In this document: piece after piece, positions 28,001-37,402 of the stretch
Numbering within the stretch: the first letter of the stretch is position 1
How the letters are laid out: the number at the start of each line of letters is the position of its first letter
Source of the DNA: Endozoicomonas sp. ISHI1
GTDB taxonomy: Bacteria > Pseudomonadota > Gammaproteobacteria > Pseudomonadales > Endozoicomonadaceae
Assembly (NCBI RefSeq): GCF_024606225.1
Contig: NZ_JAGRPU010000001.1
Coordinates: 248,001 to 312,000 of the forward strand
DNA length: 64,000 nucleotides
Reading direction: 5' to 3'
Notes under the pieces: generated by a model
Database searches by the model: none
What the model saw: the letters and a program-made list of their open reading frames with translations, nothing else
Told to the model about the DNA's origin: nothing
Made by a program: the position numbers and the translations under genes

Positions 28001-31000
28001 TCACTGTTGAAGGCTGCCCGATGGTTGGGCTTCATAGTCTTCAAGAAGTTTCTTGCACTTTCTTTGGCCAAGCTCGATAGCCAAGTCAAGAGCCGTCCAG
28101 CCAGCGTTATCCTTCTCTTTGGCCAGTGCGCGGTCAAAGTCCAGCAATGTCTGGATGGCCTCTGTTTGACCATTAAGAGCGGCTAAGTGGAGAGCCGTAT
28201 TGCCATCGTCATCCTTCTCTTTGGCCAGTGAGCGGTCAAAGTTCAGCAATGTCTGGATGGCCTCTGTTTGGCCATCACGAGCAGCTAAGTGGAGAGCCGT
28301 TTCGCCATATTCATCCTTCTCTTTGGCCAATGAGCGGTCAAAGTTCAGCAATGTCTGGATGGCCTCTGTGTGGCCTTTAACAGCAGCGTATTGGAGAGCC
28401 GTCCAGCCAAAAAGGTTATCCTTCTCTTTGGCCAGTGAGCGGTCAAAGTTTAGCAATATCTGGATGGCCTCTGTTTGGCCATTACGAGCAGCTATGTGGA
28501 GAGCCGTATTGCCATCGTCATCCTTCTCTTTGGCCAGTGAGCGGTCAAAGTTCAGCAATATCTGGATGGCCTCTGTTTGGCCATTATGAGCAGCTACGTG
28601 GAGAGCCGTCCAGCCACGGTTATGCTTCTCTTTGGCCAGTGAGCGGTCAAAGTTCAGCAATGTCTGGATGGCCTCTGTTTGGCCATTACGAGCAGCTTTG
28701 TGGAGAGCCGTTTCGCCATTGTTAGCCTTCTCTTTGGCCAGGGAGGGGTCAAAGTTCAGCAATTCCCTGATCAACCTTGTGTTGCCAGTGCGGGCAGCAG
28801 AGTGAAAATCCCGAAGGCGCTGGGATCGGTCACTGTCCAACAATACCTGGGCCTTGACGGTCTCTGTGTGGCCTTGACGAGCAGCTAAGGCTGCGTGTGT
28901 AGCTGTCTCACCATCTTTAACCTTGTCTTTGGCCACGGAGTGTTCAATGACAACTTCCGGTACAAACAGTGGCGGAGCTGATGGCTCAGGATCAAGACTT
29001 GATGAAGCCAAAGGCTCTGAAAGCGGTGCCGACAATCCAACAAATGATGCTTCAAGTTTTTCTCGCTCTTTCTTCAACCAGCCAAGTCGCAGTGACCTGA
29101 CTTGAAGCAGCTCGGCCTGTTGAAACAGCTCGTCCCAGCTGAGTTCAGGGTTGGTCTCCAACAGTGTTTTCAGAAGCTGCTGATGCTCAGGGTTACCCAG
29201 ACTAAACCAAGACAATGCAGCTGCAGGTGAAGCATGCTGTAACAACATCTGAAGTACAGAGACACCGGCATGGTTGAAACGCTTAAGAAACGACCGGATG
29301 ACTGCCGGTGAAGTATATTGAGCCAGATCGTGAAGCACGGTTCTGTTGTTACGATCTGTCTGATTCAAATCCTCAGCGACTATCGGTAAATCGAATTGTT
29401 GTAACAGGTCGAGCAGGCTTTCTTCCGTTCCTAAACGAATCATGAAACGGAACAGAGTCAGAGTATTGTCCATTAAAGGTGTTCCCAGTACCTGCCCTCT
29501 ATAGTGAGTGCACTGACTTTGGGTATGATTTTGTAGCATTATTTGGCGAGCTTGAACGGTACCGGCAGTGGGTCTGAATTGTTGACACTGGTCGCATGTT
29601 AGATAGTGCCTTTCTGCGTGAGGCAGTAGTTCCTGAAGCAGAAAACCGCTCTGTTGGCAATCCAGACAAGCTAGCCTTAATCCGGCTTCTGACGCATACC
29701 TGTCCAGATTCGCTAACACCTGTCGTTTGCTGACGTGATATTTGGTTTGAAGCAACCTGATGGTGTAATAATCAACATCCGCGGACAATGCATTATGAGT
29801 GTAATCAGTACCTTTATTATCAGGTTCTGGATAATTCTGCCCTGGCTGGCCTTGTTTTTTTTCATTGTTGTGTGCCTGACTGCCTGAATCACTCTGTTTG
29901 CTGCCTTTATCCACTGCGGGATTTGGTGAAGTTGTGCTTTCGGAGTTTCCCAACTGTAGGGTTCCGGGGGGTGTCTGAGTCTTGGTCTGTCTTTTAAAGG
30001 TGCGTTCCAGTTCCGAGTATTCAAACTCAAGACTGAACTCAGTATCTGGTAGTTCCAACACGATAGCCAGTTGCTTTCGGAGGGATTTAAGGATTTCTTC
30101 AGATAATGGGCTGGGCAGTTCATCTGAGTCTGCCGTCAGCTCCAGAAGTTGTTGTATCAGATGCTCCCTGCCACTGAGCCTGGGTGCGAGCCAATGTAAA
30201 AGCTCCCGTGTATTAAGCAGCTTATCCGCCAGCTCCCGGGATTCAGCCAGACTGATTCGAAAGGTAAAAGGCGGCGAATCACCGAACCGTACAACAATCG
30301 TTAATCCTTCGGGTTGTGTATTGGTAAGCCAGTGGTACATCCCGACAAAAGGCAGATGATCACGCCAGTTAGCCGGCAGGCTCAGAGTGGGCAGGAGAAT
30401 CAGGTCGACCATCATTTTGTCAGGTACTGGCATAAAGGGCGGTCGTCTGAAATCGTTGAAATCGTCAGTGTCGTAGCCACCACCTGAAGGGCTTTGAAAC
30501 AACACAGGCTTGATTGGCAGGCCAACAGTGGGAACTGCCCCGGCATTTTGAGTATCGCGCGTTTTTTCTACTCGCCCATCTACCACTAAAAAAGGCTTTT
30601 TTGAACGCAGATATTGTCCTGATGTGAATGGATACGGGTGATTAAAAGACTCCGGGCAAGGCTGGCTTTCTTTAATCGCCATTCTGCCCGTTTGCTCACT
30701 CAACCTAAGCATATAAAGATGGGTTGATTGATCACTATCAGAAAAGGGGATAGGTGCAACAGCACTGGCTTCATAAGTAAAGCCCTGAGAATCTACGCTT
30801 TGTGCACAGGCGATAAATGGCTGGTTGACCTGCCCGAAAATAGTGACTTCGCCAGTAAAAGACTGTGCTCGTTTGCCCTGAGTTTTTGTAGCAACACTTG
30901 CCGACCTGGCTCGAACGGTTATAGAGGAATCACTTTGTTGGTTTACAGGCAACTGCCATTCCAAATATTCACCAGTGGCCACTTCAGGATTTGTGAAAAA

Positions 31001-31117
31001 GGAAAGGACTGTTGCTACAAATGCTACAGCGAACAACTGTAGAAAGGTGTAAAAGCTGTACATTGCCAGACCGGTTAGGTTGCTGAGTTTATACAGGGTA
31101 GTCTGTTTTTTTGACAC
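28001..31117 (-). CDS. Ankyrin paralogue lacking the RING finger
   Basis: 1,038 residues, GTG start. The first ~620 residues align throughout with the RING-ankyrin gene at 18263 (same export segment, shared module with LSGREHLIQQLL, CxxC pairs in CLDCQQSG and CDQCQQF). The central ankyrin block of about 210 residues is deleted: FLKRFN joins directly to HAGVSVLQMLLQH. The RING region is deleted as well; the frame passes from SFVGLSAPL through a short remnant to the C-terminal ankyrins. Eight 34-residue units follow, ending in the common tail EAQPSGSLQQ. Without RING it cannot be an E3 ligase; it could act as a binding or decoy scaffold. The frame is intact despite the deletions. Confidence 0.82.
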   Translation of the reverse strand: MSKKQTTLYKLSNLTGLAMYSFYTFLQLFAVAFVATVLSFFTNPEVATGEYLEWQLPVNQQSDSSITVRARSASVATKTQGKRAQSFTGEVTIFGQVNQPFIACAQSVDSQGFTYEASAVAPIPFSDSDQSTHLYMLRLSEQTGRMAIKESQPCPESFNHPYPFTSGQYLRSKKPFLVVDGRVEKTRDTQNAGAVPTVGLPIKPVLFQSPSGGGYDTDDFNDFRRPPFMPVPDKMMVDLILLPTLSLPANWRDHLPFVGMYHWLTNTQPEGLTIVVRFGDSPPFTFRISLAESRELADKLLNTRELLHWLAPRLSGREHLIQQLLELTADSDELPSPLSEEILKSLRKQLAIVLELPDTEFSLEFEYSELERTFKRQTKTQTPPGTLQLGNSESTTSPNPAVDKGSKQSDSGSQAHNNEKKQGQPGQNYPEPDNKGTDYTHNALSADVDYYTIRLLQTKYHVSKRQVLANLDRYASEAGLRLACLDCQQSGFLLQELLPHAERHYLTCDQCQQFRPTAGTVQARQIMLQNHTQSQCTHYRGQVLGTPLMDNTLTLFRFMIRLGTEESLLDLLQQFDLPIVAEDLNQTDRNNRTVLHDLAQYTSPAVIRSFLKRFNHAGVSVLQMLLQHASPAAALSWFSLGNPEHQQLLKTLLETNPELSWDELFQQAELLQVRSLRLGWLKKEREKLEASFVGLSAPLSEPLASSSLDPEPSAPPLFVPEVVIEHSVAKDKVKDGETATHAALAARQGHTETVKAQVLLDSDRSQRLRDFHSAARTGNTRLIRELLNFDPSLAKEKANNGETALHKAARNGQTEAIQTLLNFDRSLAKEKHNRGWTALHVAAHNGQTEAIQILLNFDRSLAKEKDDDGNTALHIAARNGQTEAIQILLNFDRSLAKEKDNLFGWTALQYAAVKGHTEAIQTLLNFDRSLAKEKDEYGETALHLAARDGQTEAIQTLLNFDRSLAKEKDDDGNTALHLAALNGQTEAIQTLLDFDRALAKEKDNAGWTALDLAIELGQRKCKKLLEDYEAQPSGSLQQ
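28062..28815 (-). repeat. Ankyrin-coding tandem repeat, 8 units
   Basis: Eight ~102-bp units with almost identical cores (GCGGTCAAAGTTCAGCAAT, TGGATGGCCTCTG). One unit carries an extra codon (KEKDNLFGW). Confidence 0.85.
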
Positions 31118-31180
31118 TGCGAATTGGAATAAGTCTTATGCTAGTACGTCACTTCAATGAGTTTGATGTGAACAATCTAC

Positions 31181-31277
31181 GTTCATCCTGAGCGGAGTCG
31201 AAGGGCGCTAAGGGTAATTGGCAGGGTCTTGATTGTTGGTTCGGAGTCCACATCCTTCGACTCCGCTCAGGATGAAC
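31181..31277. repeat. 24-bp perfect inverted repeat with 49-bp spacer
   Basis: GTTCATCCTGAGCGGAGTCG extends to a perfect 24-bp arm (31181-31204) with its reverse complement at 31254-31277. It replaces the upstream region that the paralogues at 18263 and 31495 share, so it lies at a rearrangement point in front of the gene at 28001. Similar palindromes are dispersed in many bacterial genomes (recalled, not searched). Confidence 0.8.
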
Positions 31278-31311
31278 GGGGAGCTGTATGGATATCAAGG
31301 CTTAGCTGCAC

Positions 31312-31494
31312 TAGTCTCTCCCAAAATTGATGCAGCTATTTCTCGGCGTGCTAGCTGAAAACTAAAGTCGAGAAACGTTGGTGAAAAGAAGTTTATTCAG
31401 GATGGGGAGATCAAAGGTACTGCGCCGGGTTTGGCGCAGTATGAGGTGGAGGTTTGAAATAATCAAGAATCGGTTCTCCGCACAATTTTATTGC
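31312..31494. repeat. 3'-flank duplication, copy 3
   Basis: Homologous to 18053-18262 and 27790-28000. It begins just after the inverted-repeat block and runs into the 3' end of the gene at 31495. Confidence 0.8.
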
Positions 31495-34400
31495 TCACTG
31501 TTGAAGGCTGCCCGATGGTTGGGCTCCATAGTCTTCAAGAAGTTTCTTGCACTTTCTGTGGCCAAGCTCGATAGCCAAGTCGAGAGCCGTATCGCCATAT
31601 TTATCCGTCTCTTTGGCTAGTGAACGATCAAAGTTCAGCAATGTCTGGATGGCCTCTGTTTGGCCCTGTTCAGCCGCGAAGTGGAGAGCCATTTCGCCAT
31701 CGTTATCCTTCTCTTTAGCCAGTGAGCGGTCAAAGTTCAGCAATGTCTGGATGGCCTCTGTTTGGTCTCTAAGAGCAGCTATGTGGAGAGCCGACCAGCC
31801 ATCGTTATTCTTCACTTTGGCCAGTAAGCGGTCAAAGTCGAGCAATGTCCGGATGGCCTCTGTGTGACCATTACGAGCAGCTAAGTAGAGAGCCGTCCTG
31901 CCAGCATCATCCTTCTCTTTGGCCAGGGAGGGCTCAAAGTTCAGCAATGTTTGGATGGCCTCTGTTTGGCCATTATCAGCAGCAAAGTGAAGAGCCGACC
32001 AGCCATCGTCATCCTTCTCTTTGGCCAGTGAGGGGTCAATCTCCAGCAATTCCATGATCAACCTTGTGTTGCCACTGCTGGCAGCATCGTGAAAATCCCG
32101 AAGGCGCCTGGATCGGTCACTGTCCGACAATACCTCGGCCTTGACGGTGTCTGTTAGGACAAGAGACGCTTTGTTGCCGACGGCTGCCCGTAAGACCTTG
32201 GCGGTCTCTTCGTGACCCATGTGGCAAGCCAAGTCGAGAGCCGTATTGCCATTGTTATTCTTCTCTTTGGCCAGGGAAGGTTCAATTTTCAACAATATCC
32301 GGATGGCCTCTGTGCGGCCATTACGAGCTGCTTCGTGGAGAGCCGTGTTGCCATAGTTATCCGTCTCTTTAGCCAGTGAACGGTCAAAGTTCAGCAATGT
32401 CTGGATGGCCTCTGTGTGACCCCAAAAAGCAGCCATGTGGAGAGCCGTGTTGCCAAATCTATCCTTCTCTTTGGCCAGTGAGCGGTCAAAGTTCAGCAAT
32501 GTCTGGATGGCCTCTGTTTGGCCATGACGAACAGCAAAGTGGAGAGCCGTTTCGCCATCCTTATCCTTCTCTTTGGCCAGTGAGCGGTCAAAGTCCAGCA
32601 ATGTCTGGATGGCCTCTGTTTGGCCGTTATAAGCAGCTTTGTGGAGAGCAGTTTGGCCACGGTTATCCTTCTCTTTGGCCAGGGAGCGGTCAAAGTTCAG
32701 CAATGTCTGGATGGCCTCTGTTTGGCATTGATTAGCAGCTTTGTGGAGAGTAGTTCGGCCATGGTTATCCTTCTCTTTGGCCAGTGAGGGGTCAATTTCC
32801 AGCAATTCCCTGATCAACCTTGTGTTGCCAGTGCTGACAGCACGGTGAAAATCCTGAAGGCGCTCGGATCGGTCACTGTCCAACAATACCCTGGCTTTGA
32901 CGGTCTCTGTGTGGCTTTGAGCAATAGCAAAGTGGGATGACTTTGCCCCATCAGGCAACGAGCTTTTTTCTTCTGGCTTCACTTTAGGTCGAACATCAAA
33001 CACTTTCGTCACAACAATATTAGGCAGTCGGATGGTTGTTAATTGATTGGCTGAAATACTCTTGCGGCAGTGAGAACACTCTTTTTTGTCTTCTACCCAA
33101 CGGATAATGCAATCTTTATGGAAGAGCTGACCGCAACAGGAAGTGGCCACAACATTTTCGACCATTGCCTCCATGCAAATTAGACACTCCATATGAGCTA
33201 CTGCGTCAAACAGCGGCGGAGCTGATGGCTCAGGAACAAGCTCTGACGAAGCCAAAGGCTCTAAAGGCGGTGCCGAAAATCCAACAAATAAACGCTGAAG
33301 AAATGACTGGATGACTGCCGGTGAAGTATATTGAGCCAGATCCTGAAGCACGGTTCTGTGGTTACGATCGGTCTCATTTAAATCCTCAGCGACTATCGGT
33401 AAATCGAATTGTTGTAGCAGGTCGAGCAGAGTTTCTTCCGTTCCGAAACGAATCATGAAACGGAACAGAGTCAGAGTATTGTCCATTAAAGGGGCTCCCA
33501 GTACCTGCCCTCTATAGTGAGTGCACTGACTTCGGGTATGGCTTTGTAGCATTATCTGGCGAGCCTGAACGGTACCGGCAGTGGGACTGAATTGTTGACA
33601 CTGGTCGCATGTTAGCCAGTGCCTTTCTGCGTGAGGCAGTAGTTCCTGAAGCACAAGCCCGCTTTGTTGGCAATCCAGACAAGATAGCCTTAATCCGGCT
33701 TCTGACGCAGGCCTGTCCAGATTCGCTAACACCTGTCGTTTGCTGACGTGATACTCGGTTTGAAGCAGCCTGATGGTGTAATACTCAACATCCCCGGACA
33801 ATGCATTATGAGTGTCATCGGTAGGTTTGTTATCAGGTTCTGGATAATTCTGCCCTGGCTGGTCTTGTTTTTTTTCATTGTTGTGTGTCTGGCGGACTGA
33901 ATCACTCTGTTTGTTGTCTTTATCCGCTGCGGGATTTGGTGACGTTGTGTTTTGGGAGTTTCCCAGCTGTATGGTTTCGGGGGGTGTCTGAGCCTTGGTC
34001 TGTCTTTTAAAGGTGCGTTCCAGTTCCGAGTATTCAAACTCAAGACTGAACTCAGTGTCTGGTAGTTCCAACACGATAGCCAGTTGCTTTCGGAGGGATT
34101 TAAGGATTTCTTCAGGTAATAGTTCATCTGAGTCTGCTGTCAGCTCCAGAAGCTGTTGTATCAGATGCTCCCTGCCACTGAGCCTGGGTGCGAGCCAGTG
34201 TAAAAGCGCCCGTGTATTAAGCAGCTTATCCGCCAGTTCCCGGGTTTCAGCCAGGCTGATTCGGAAGGTAAAAGGTGGCGAATCACCGAACCGTACAACA
34301 ATCGTTACTCCTTCGGGCTGTGTATTGGTAAGCCAGTGGTATACCCCGACAAAAGGCAGATAGTCACGCCAGTTAGCAGGCAGGCTCAGAGTGGGTAAGA

Positions 34401-35121
34401 GAATCAGGTCGACCATCATTTTATCAGGTACTGGCATAAAGGGCGGTCGTCTGAAATCGTTGAAATCGTCAGTGTCGTAGCCACCCCCTGAAGGGCTTTG
34501 AAACAACACAGGCTTGATTGACATTCCGACAGGGGGAATGGCCCCGTAATTTTGAGTATCGCGCGTTTTTTCTACTCGTCCATCTACCACTAAAAAAGGC
34601 TTTTTTGAACGCAGATATTGCCCTGATGTGAATGGATACGGGTGATTAAAAGACTCCGGGCAAGGCTGGCTTTCTTTAATCGCTATTCTGCCCATTCGCT
34701 CACTTAACGTAAGCATATAAAGATGGGTTGATTTATCACTATCAGAAAAGGGGAAAGGTACAACAGCACTGGCCTCATAAGTAAAGCCCTGAGCGTCTAA
34801 GCTCTGTGCACAGACGATAAATGGCTGGTCGATCTGCCCGAAAATAGTGACTTCGCCAGTAAAAGACTGCGTTCGTGTGCCCTGAGTTTTTGTAGCAACA
34901 CTTGCCGACCTGGCTCGAATGGTTATAGAGGAATCACTTTGTTTTTTTATAGGCAGCTGCCATTCCAAATATTCACCAGTGGCCACTTCAGGGTTTGTGA
35001 AAAAGGTAAGTGCTGTTGCTACAAATGCTACAGTGAACAACTGTAGAAAGGTGTAAAAGCTGTGCATTGCCAGACCGGTTAGGTTGCTGAGTTTATTCAG
35101 GGTAGTCTGTTTTTTTGACAC
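31495..35121 (-). CDS. RING-finger/ankyrin paralogue with two ankyrin blocks
   Basis: 1,208 residues, GTG start, with the same N-terminal half as the genes at 18263 and 28001. A deletion of ~290 residues relative to the 18263 gene joins FLQRL to FVGFSAPPLEP, removing the central ankyrins but keeping the RING: CLICMEAM, CCGQLFHKDC and CSHC at 645-684. Two ankyrin blocks follow, of seven and six units, each starting with a DSDRSxRLxDFHxA...GNTRLI leader. The whole C-terminal cassette has therefore been duplicated in tandem. The first RING cysteine pair is preserved despite CPIC changing to CLIC. A host ubiquitin ligase role is inferred from the fold. Confidence 0.84.
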   Translation of the reverse strand: MSKKQTTLNKLSNLTGLAMHSFYTFLQLFTVAFVATALTFFTNPEVATGEYLEWQLPIKKQSDSSITIRARSASVATKTQGTRTQSFTGEVTIFGQIDQPFIVCAQSLDAQGFTYEASAVVPFPFSDSDKSTHLYMLTLSERMGRIAIKESQPCPESFNHPYPFTSGQYLRSKKPFLVVDGRVEKTRDTQNYGAIPPVGMSIKPVLFQSPSGGGYDTDDFNDFRRPPFMPVPDKMMVDLILLPTLSLPANWRDYLPFVGVYHWLTNTQPEGVTIVVRFGDSPPFTFRISLAETRELADKLLNTRALLHWLAPRLSGREHLIQQLLELTADSDELLPEEILKSLRKQLAIVLELPDTEFSLEFEYSELERTFKRQTKAQTPPETIQLGNSQNTTSPNPAADKDNKQSDSVRQTHNNEKKQDQPGQNYPEPDNKPTDDTHNALSGDVEYYTIRLLQTEYHVSKRQVLANLDRPASEAGLRLSCLDCQQSGLVLQELLPHAERHWLTCDQCQQFSPTAGTVQARQIMLQSHTRSQCTHYRGQVLGAPLMDNTLTLFRFMIRFGTEETLLDLLQQFDLPIVAEDLNETDRNHRTVLQDLAQYTSPAVIQSFLQRLFVGFSAPPLEPLASSELVPEPSAPPLFDAVAHMECLICMEAMVENVVATSCCGQLFHKDCIIRWVEDKKECSHCRKSISANQLTTIRLPNIVVTKVFDVRPKVKPEEKSSLPDGAKSSHFAIAQSHTETVKARVLLDSDRSERLQDFHRAVSTGNTRLIRELLEIDPSLAKEKDNHGRTTLHKAANQCQTEAIQTLLNFDRSLAKEKDNRGQTALHKAAYNGQTEAIQTLLDFDRSLAKEKDKDGETALHFAVRHGQTEAIQTLLNFDRSLAKEKDRFGNTALHMAAFWGHTEAIQTLLNFDRSLAKETDNYGNTALHEAARNGRTEAIRILLKIEPSLAKEKNNNGNTALDLACHMGHEETAKVLRAAVGNKASLVLTDTVKAEVLSDSDRSRRLRDFHDAASSGNTRLIMELLEIDPSLAKEKDDDGWSALHFAADNGQTEAIQTLLNFEPSLAKEKDDAGRTALYLAARNGHTEAIRTLLDFDRLLAKVKNNDGWSALHIAALRDQTEAIQTLLNFDRSLAKEKDNDGEMALHFAAEQGQTEAIQTLLNFDRSLAKETDKYGDTALDLAIELGHRKCKKLLEDYGAQPSGSLQQ
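31560..32105 (-). repeat. Ankyrin-coding tandem repeat, second block (6 units)
   Basis: C-terminal six units of the gene at 31495, separated from the other seven by a ~35-residue spacer containing the DSDRS leader. Confidence 0.8.
32205..32860 (-). repeat. Ankyrin-coding tandem repeat, first block (7 units)
   Basis: Seven ~102-bp units in the same gene; the last (LACHMGHEETAKVL) is diverged and marks the old end of the array. Confidence 0.8.
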
Positions 35122-35195
35122 TGCGAATTGGAATAAGTCTTATGCTCGTTTCCCTTGAAATGGTAAGGTCTAAATCTGACTTAATGTCTGAAATA

Positions 35196-36476
35196 CTAAT
35201 CTGCATCAGAGTGTTCCGAGTCAGCCTGGAGTGCTGCTATATCCCAAATTTCAGCGGCTTCGATGTTGACAGTTAACAGCCAGACCACTGCGTGGTCGAG
35301 TTCAATTTTGTAGTAACCTCCACCGGTATGAAAGGTATTAAGCAACTTTGCTTTGCCATCGACTGGTATATGTTGAATATCCCAGAGCCTGATATCACAG
35401 TCGCTCCGGGTGAATACTCGAGTGTTGTTGCGGGTAAAAATCGCTTGTTTAACTGCGCAGCCATGGTTCATCGTTGCAAGAAGCTTAGGACTATTCTTTT
35501 TAATCTGGGTTCCATCCCAAAGTTTGGCGGTATGGTCACCGGAAGTGGTGACAATATAACGACCTGTTGGGTCAAAAGCGATAAAATATACATCCTCATC
35601 ATGTCCCATAAATGCCAATGGATCAGTATCTCCGCTGATAATACTATCCATATGCCACAACGCGGCACAGTTGTCACCAACCATAGAGACGCCAATTTGC
35701 CTGCCCTCATGATCGAAGGTAACAATGTATGGGCTTCCTCCGTCTTCATTAAGCTTAATATGACTGGGAGTTTTGCTTTTAATTTTGCTTAAATCCCAAA
35801 GTTCAGCAAATGACCAATAATAATTTACATGTATTCCACTCAGAACATAACGACCTGTAGGATGAAATTGAATAGAAACTGCTGGGTAACTTTTTACTTT
35901 GGCTAACAGCTTCGGTTTATTATCCTCAAGTTGATAGGTATCCCACACACCAAGATAATTATCGCCATCGTCATTATACCCAGCCGCTAATTTGTCACTT
36001 TTACGACTGAAATCAAATGAATAAATACCATTAAAGTCGTTATCCAATGTTGCCAGATAGGGCAAAGTACCATTACTCACCCTGGCATACCATAACTTCA
36101 GGGAATTGCCTGCAATACCAACTAATCGACCAGTCGCATCAAGTTTTATTCTAAAATCCTGGGAATCCAATACCGGACCTTTTACTTTTACTAGCGCTGT
36201 TGCCAGAGTTCGATTAGTCCGTGTCATATCAAAAAGGCCAAGATGGGAGTAGGTATCACCGGCCTGATTTTTTCCTTTGGCAGCAACGTATAATCGTTCC
36301 CCCGTTAAATCAAAGGTCGCATCCACCAGTTTATCGCAGCAATCACAAACATCCCGAGGTTTAATTATGATGACGGGCTGGTTATCCTGCCCAAATACCA
36401 CTGGACTGGCCACCCAGAAGGCGAACCCTACAACCCGGCAGATCATCCAGCCTAAAGCCTGCGCTTTCATTGTCAT
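35196..36476 (-). CDS. Exported WD40 propeller protein
   Basis: 426 residues with a signal peptide at ~10-30 (VGFAFWVASPVVFG) and eight WD40-type repeats ending LGLFDM, LKLWYA, LGVWDT, AELWDL, AALWHM, AKLWDG, IRLWDI and AEIWDI, so a single beta-propeller. The start overlaps the stop of the upstream WD40 gene (ATGA at 36476-36473), implying translational coupling. A second ATG six bases in has a better placed GGAG. Secreted WD40 proteins usually serve as scaffolds; partner unknown. Confidence 0.8.
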   Translation of the reverse strand: MTMKAQALGWMICRVVGFAFWVASPVVFGQDNQPVIIIKPRDVCDCCDKLVDATFDLTGERLYVAAKGKNQAGDTYSHLGLFDMTRTNRTLATALVKVKGPVLDSQDFRIKLDATGRLVGIAGNSLKLWYARVSNGTLPYLATLDNDFNGIYSFDFSRKSDKLAAGYNDDGDNYLGVWDTYQLEDNKPKLLAKVKSYPAVSIQFHPTGRYVLSGIHVNYYWSFAELWDLSKIKSKTPSHIKLNEDGGSPYIVTFDHEGRQIGVSMVGDNCAALWHMDSIISGDTDPLAFMGHDEDVYFIAFDPTGRYIVTTSGDHTAKLWDGTQIKKNSPKLLATMNHGCAVKQAIFTRNNTRVFTRSDCDIRLWDIQHIPVDGKAKLLNTFHTGGGYYKIELDHAVVWLLTVNIEAAEIWDIAALQADSEHSDAD

Positions 36477-37384
36477 TCTCCAACAGAACTTTTTTTACCT
36501 GAGGGTCTCACCTGCCTGATACTTAATTGCCAGAGTTTTGCCGTGAAGTCATCGGAAGCGGTAAGAACCTGCAGGAACGAATTATGTAGCAGCCCACGAA
36601 TGAACGGAGGCATAAAAATGTCTGGTTTTAAGGCAACTGGATTGAAGCAAGCTGAATTCACTGAATTTGGGTGATGCAGGGTGTTCACCAGCAACGGCTT
36701 TCCTTGGCTGATAGCCGTCATATCCCAGACACCAGCCGTATAATCTTCTGAAGCGGAAACTGCCCAGTGACCTTTAGTGTCAAAGCTGACATCCCGTACC
36801 GGTGCTGCATGTTCAATGGTGGCCAGTAATTGGGCGCTATGCTTTTTTTCTGCCCCGGAGGTGTCCCAGTATTTTGCAGTATGGTCATCCGAGTAAGTGA
36901 ATAATTTTGAACCGGCCGGTTGCCAGGTCAGGCCAGTGACTGAACCATTATGCTTTATAGTAGTTAACAGTCTGGCTGCGCCGCTGGAGATTGCGCTGAA
37001 ATCCCAGAGTCTTGCGGTATGATCGTCGGATGCCGTTGCAGCCAGAGTATCCGTAGCCGGATCGAAAGCCCCCTGATAGACAGGGCCATAGTGCTTCAGC
37101 GTCGCTAATAATACAGGGTTTTTGTCTTTTATCCGGGTTATATCCCAAAGCCTGGCCGTCCAGTCTGCTGATACAGTCAACACTTGTTCCGCTTTGCTGC
37201 TGAAGACAGCCTGAAATACGGTAGCATTGTGCTCCATTGCTGCCAGCTGCGTCACCTTGCCTGATTCGACCTGGCTAAGATCCCAGAGTAGAGCCGCCCC
37301 TTCGGTGCTGACTGTCAGCAGCAAGTTGCCTGATGGTGAAAAGCTGGCATAAAGGACGTTGCCATTGTGATTAAGGGTTGACAT
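36473..37384 (-). CDS. WD40 protein, C-terminal part of a gene split by an in-frame stop
   Basis: Six WD40 repeats (ALLWDL, ARLWDI, ARLWDF, AKYWDT, AGVWDM, AKLWQL) but no signal peptide. Reading upstream in the same frame gives six sense codons and then TAA at 37405-37403, preceded directly by the reading frame of 37403-37792. The two ORFs are therefore one ancestral ~440-residue gene interrupted by a single nonsense codon. Together they give eight blades and a signal peptide, matching the intact neighbour at 35196. Whether ATG 37384 is used as an internal start is unknown. Confidence 0.75.
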   Translation of the reverse strand: MSTLNHNGNVLYASFSPSGNLLLTVSTEGAALLWDLSQVESGKVTQLAAMEHNATVFQAVFSSKAEQVLTVSADWTARLWDITRIKDKNPVLLATLKHYGPVYQGAFDPATDTLAATASDDHTARLWDFSAISSGAARLLTTIKHNGSVTGLTWQPAGSKLFTYSDDHTAKYWDTSGAEKKHSAQLLATIEHAAPVRDVSFDTKGHWAVSASEDYTAGVWDMTAISQGKPLLVNTLHHPNSVNSACFNPVALKPDIFMPPFIRGLLHNSFLQVLTASDDFTAKLWQLSIRQVRPSGKKSSVGE

Positions 37385-37402
37385 TAGTGTGGGGAAATTC
37401 GC

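Noticed and set aside
28062-32860. Regularly spaced near-identical DNA repeats resembling a CRISPR array
   Set aside because: The 102-bp periodicity is continuous in-frame coding sequence for ankyrin units; no unique spacers and no cas genes.
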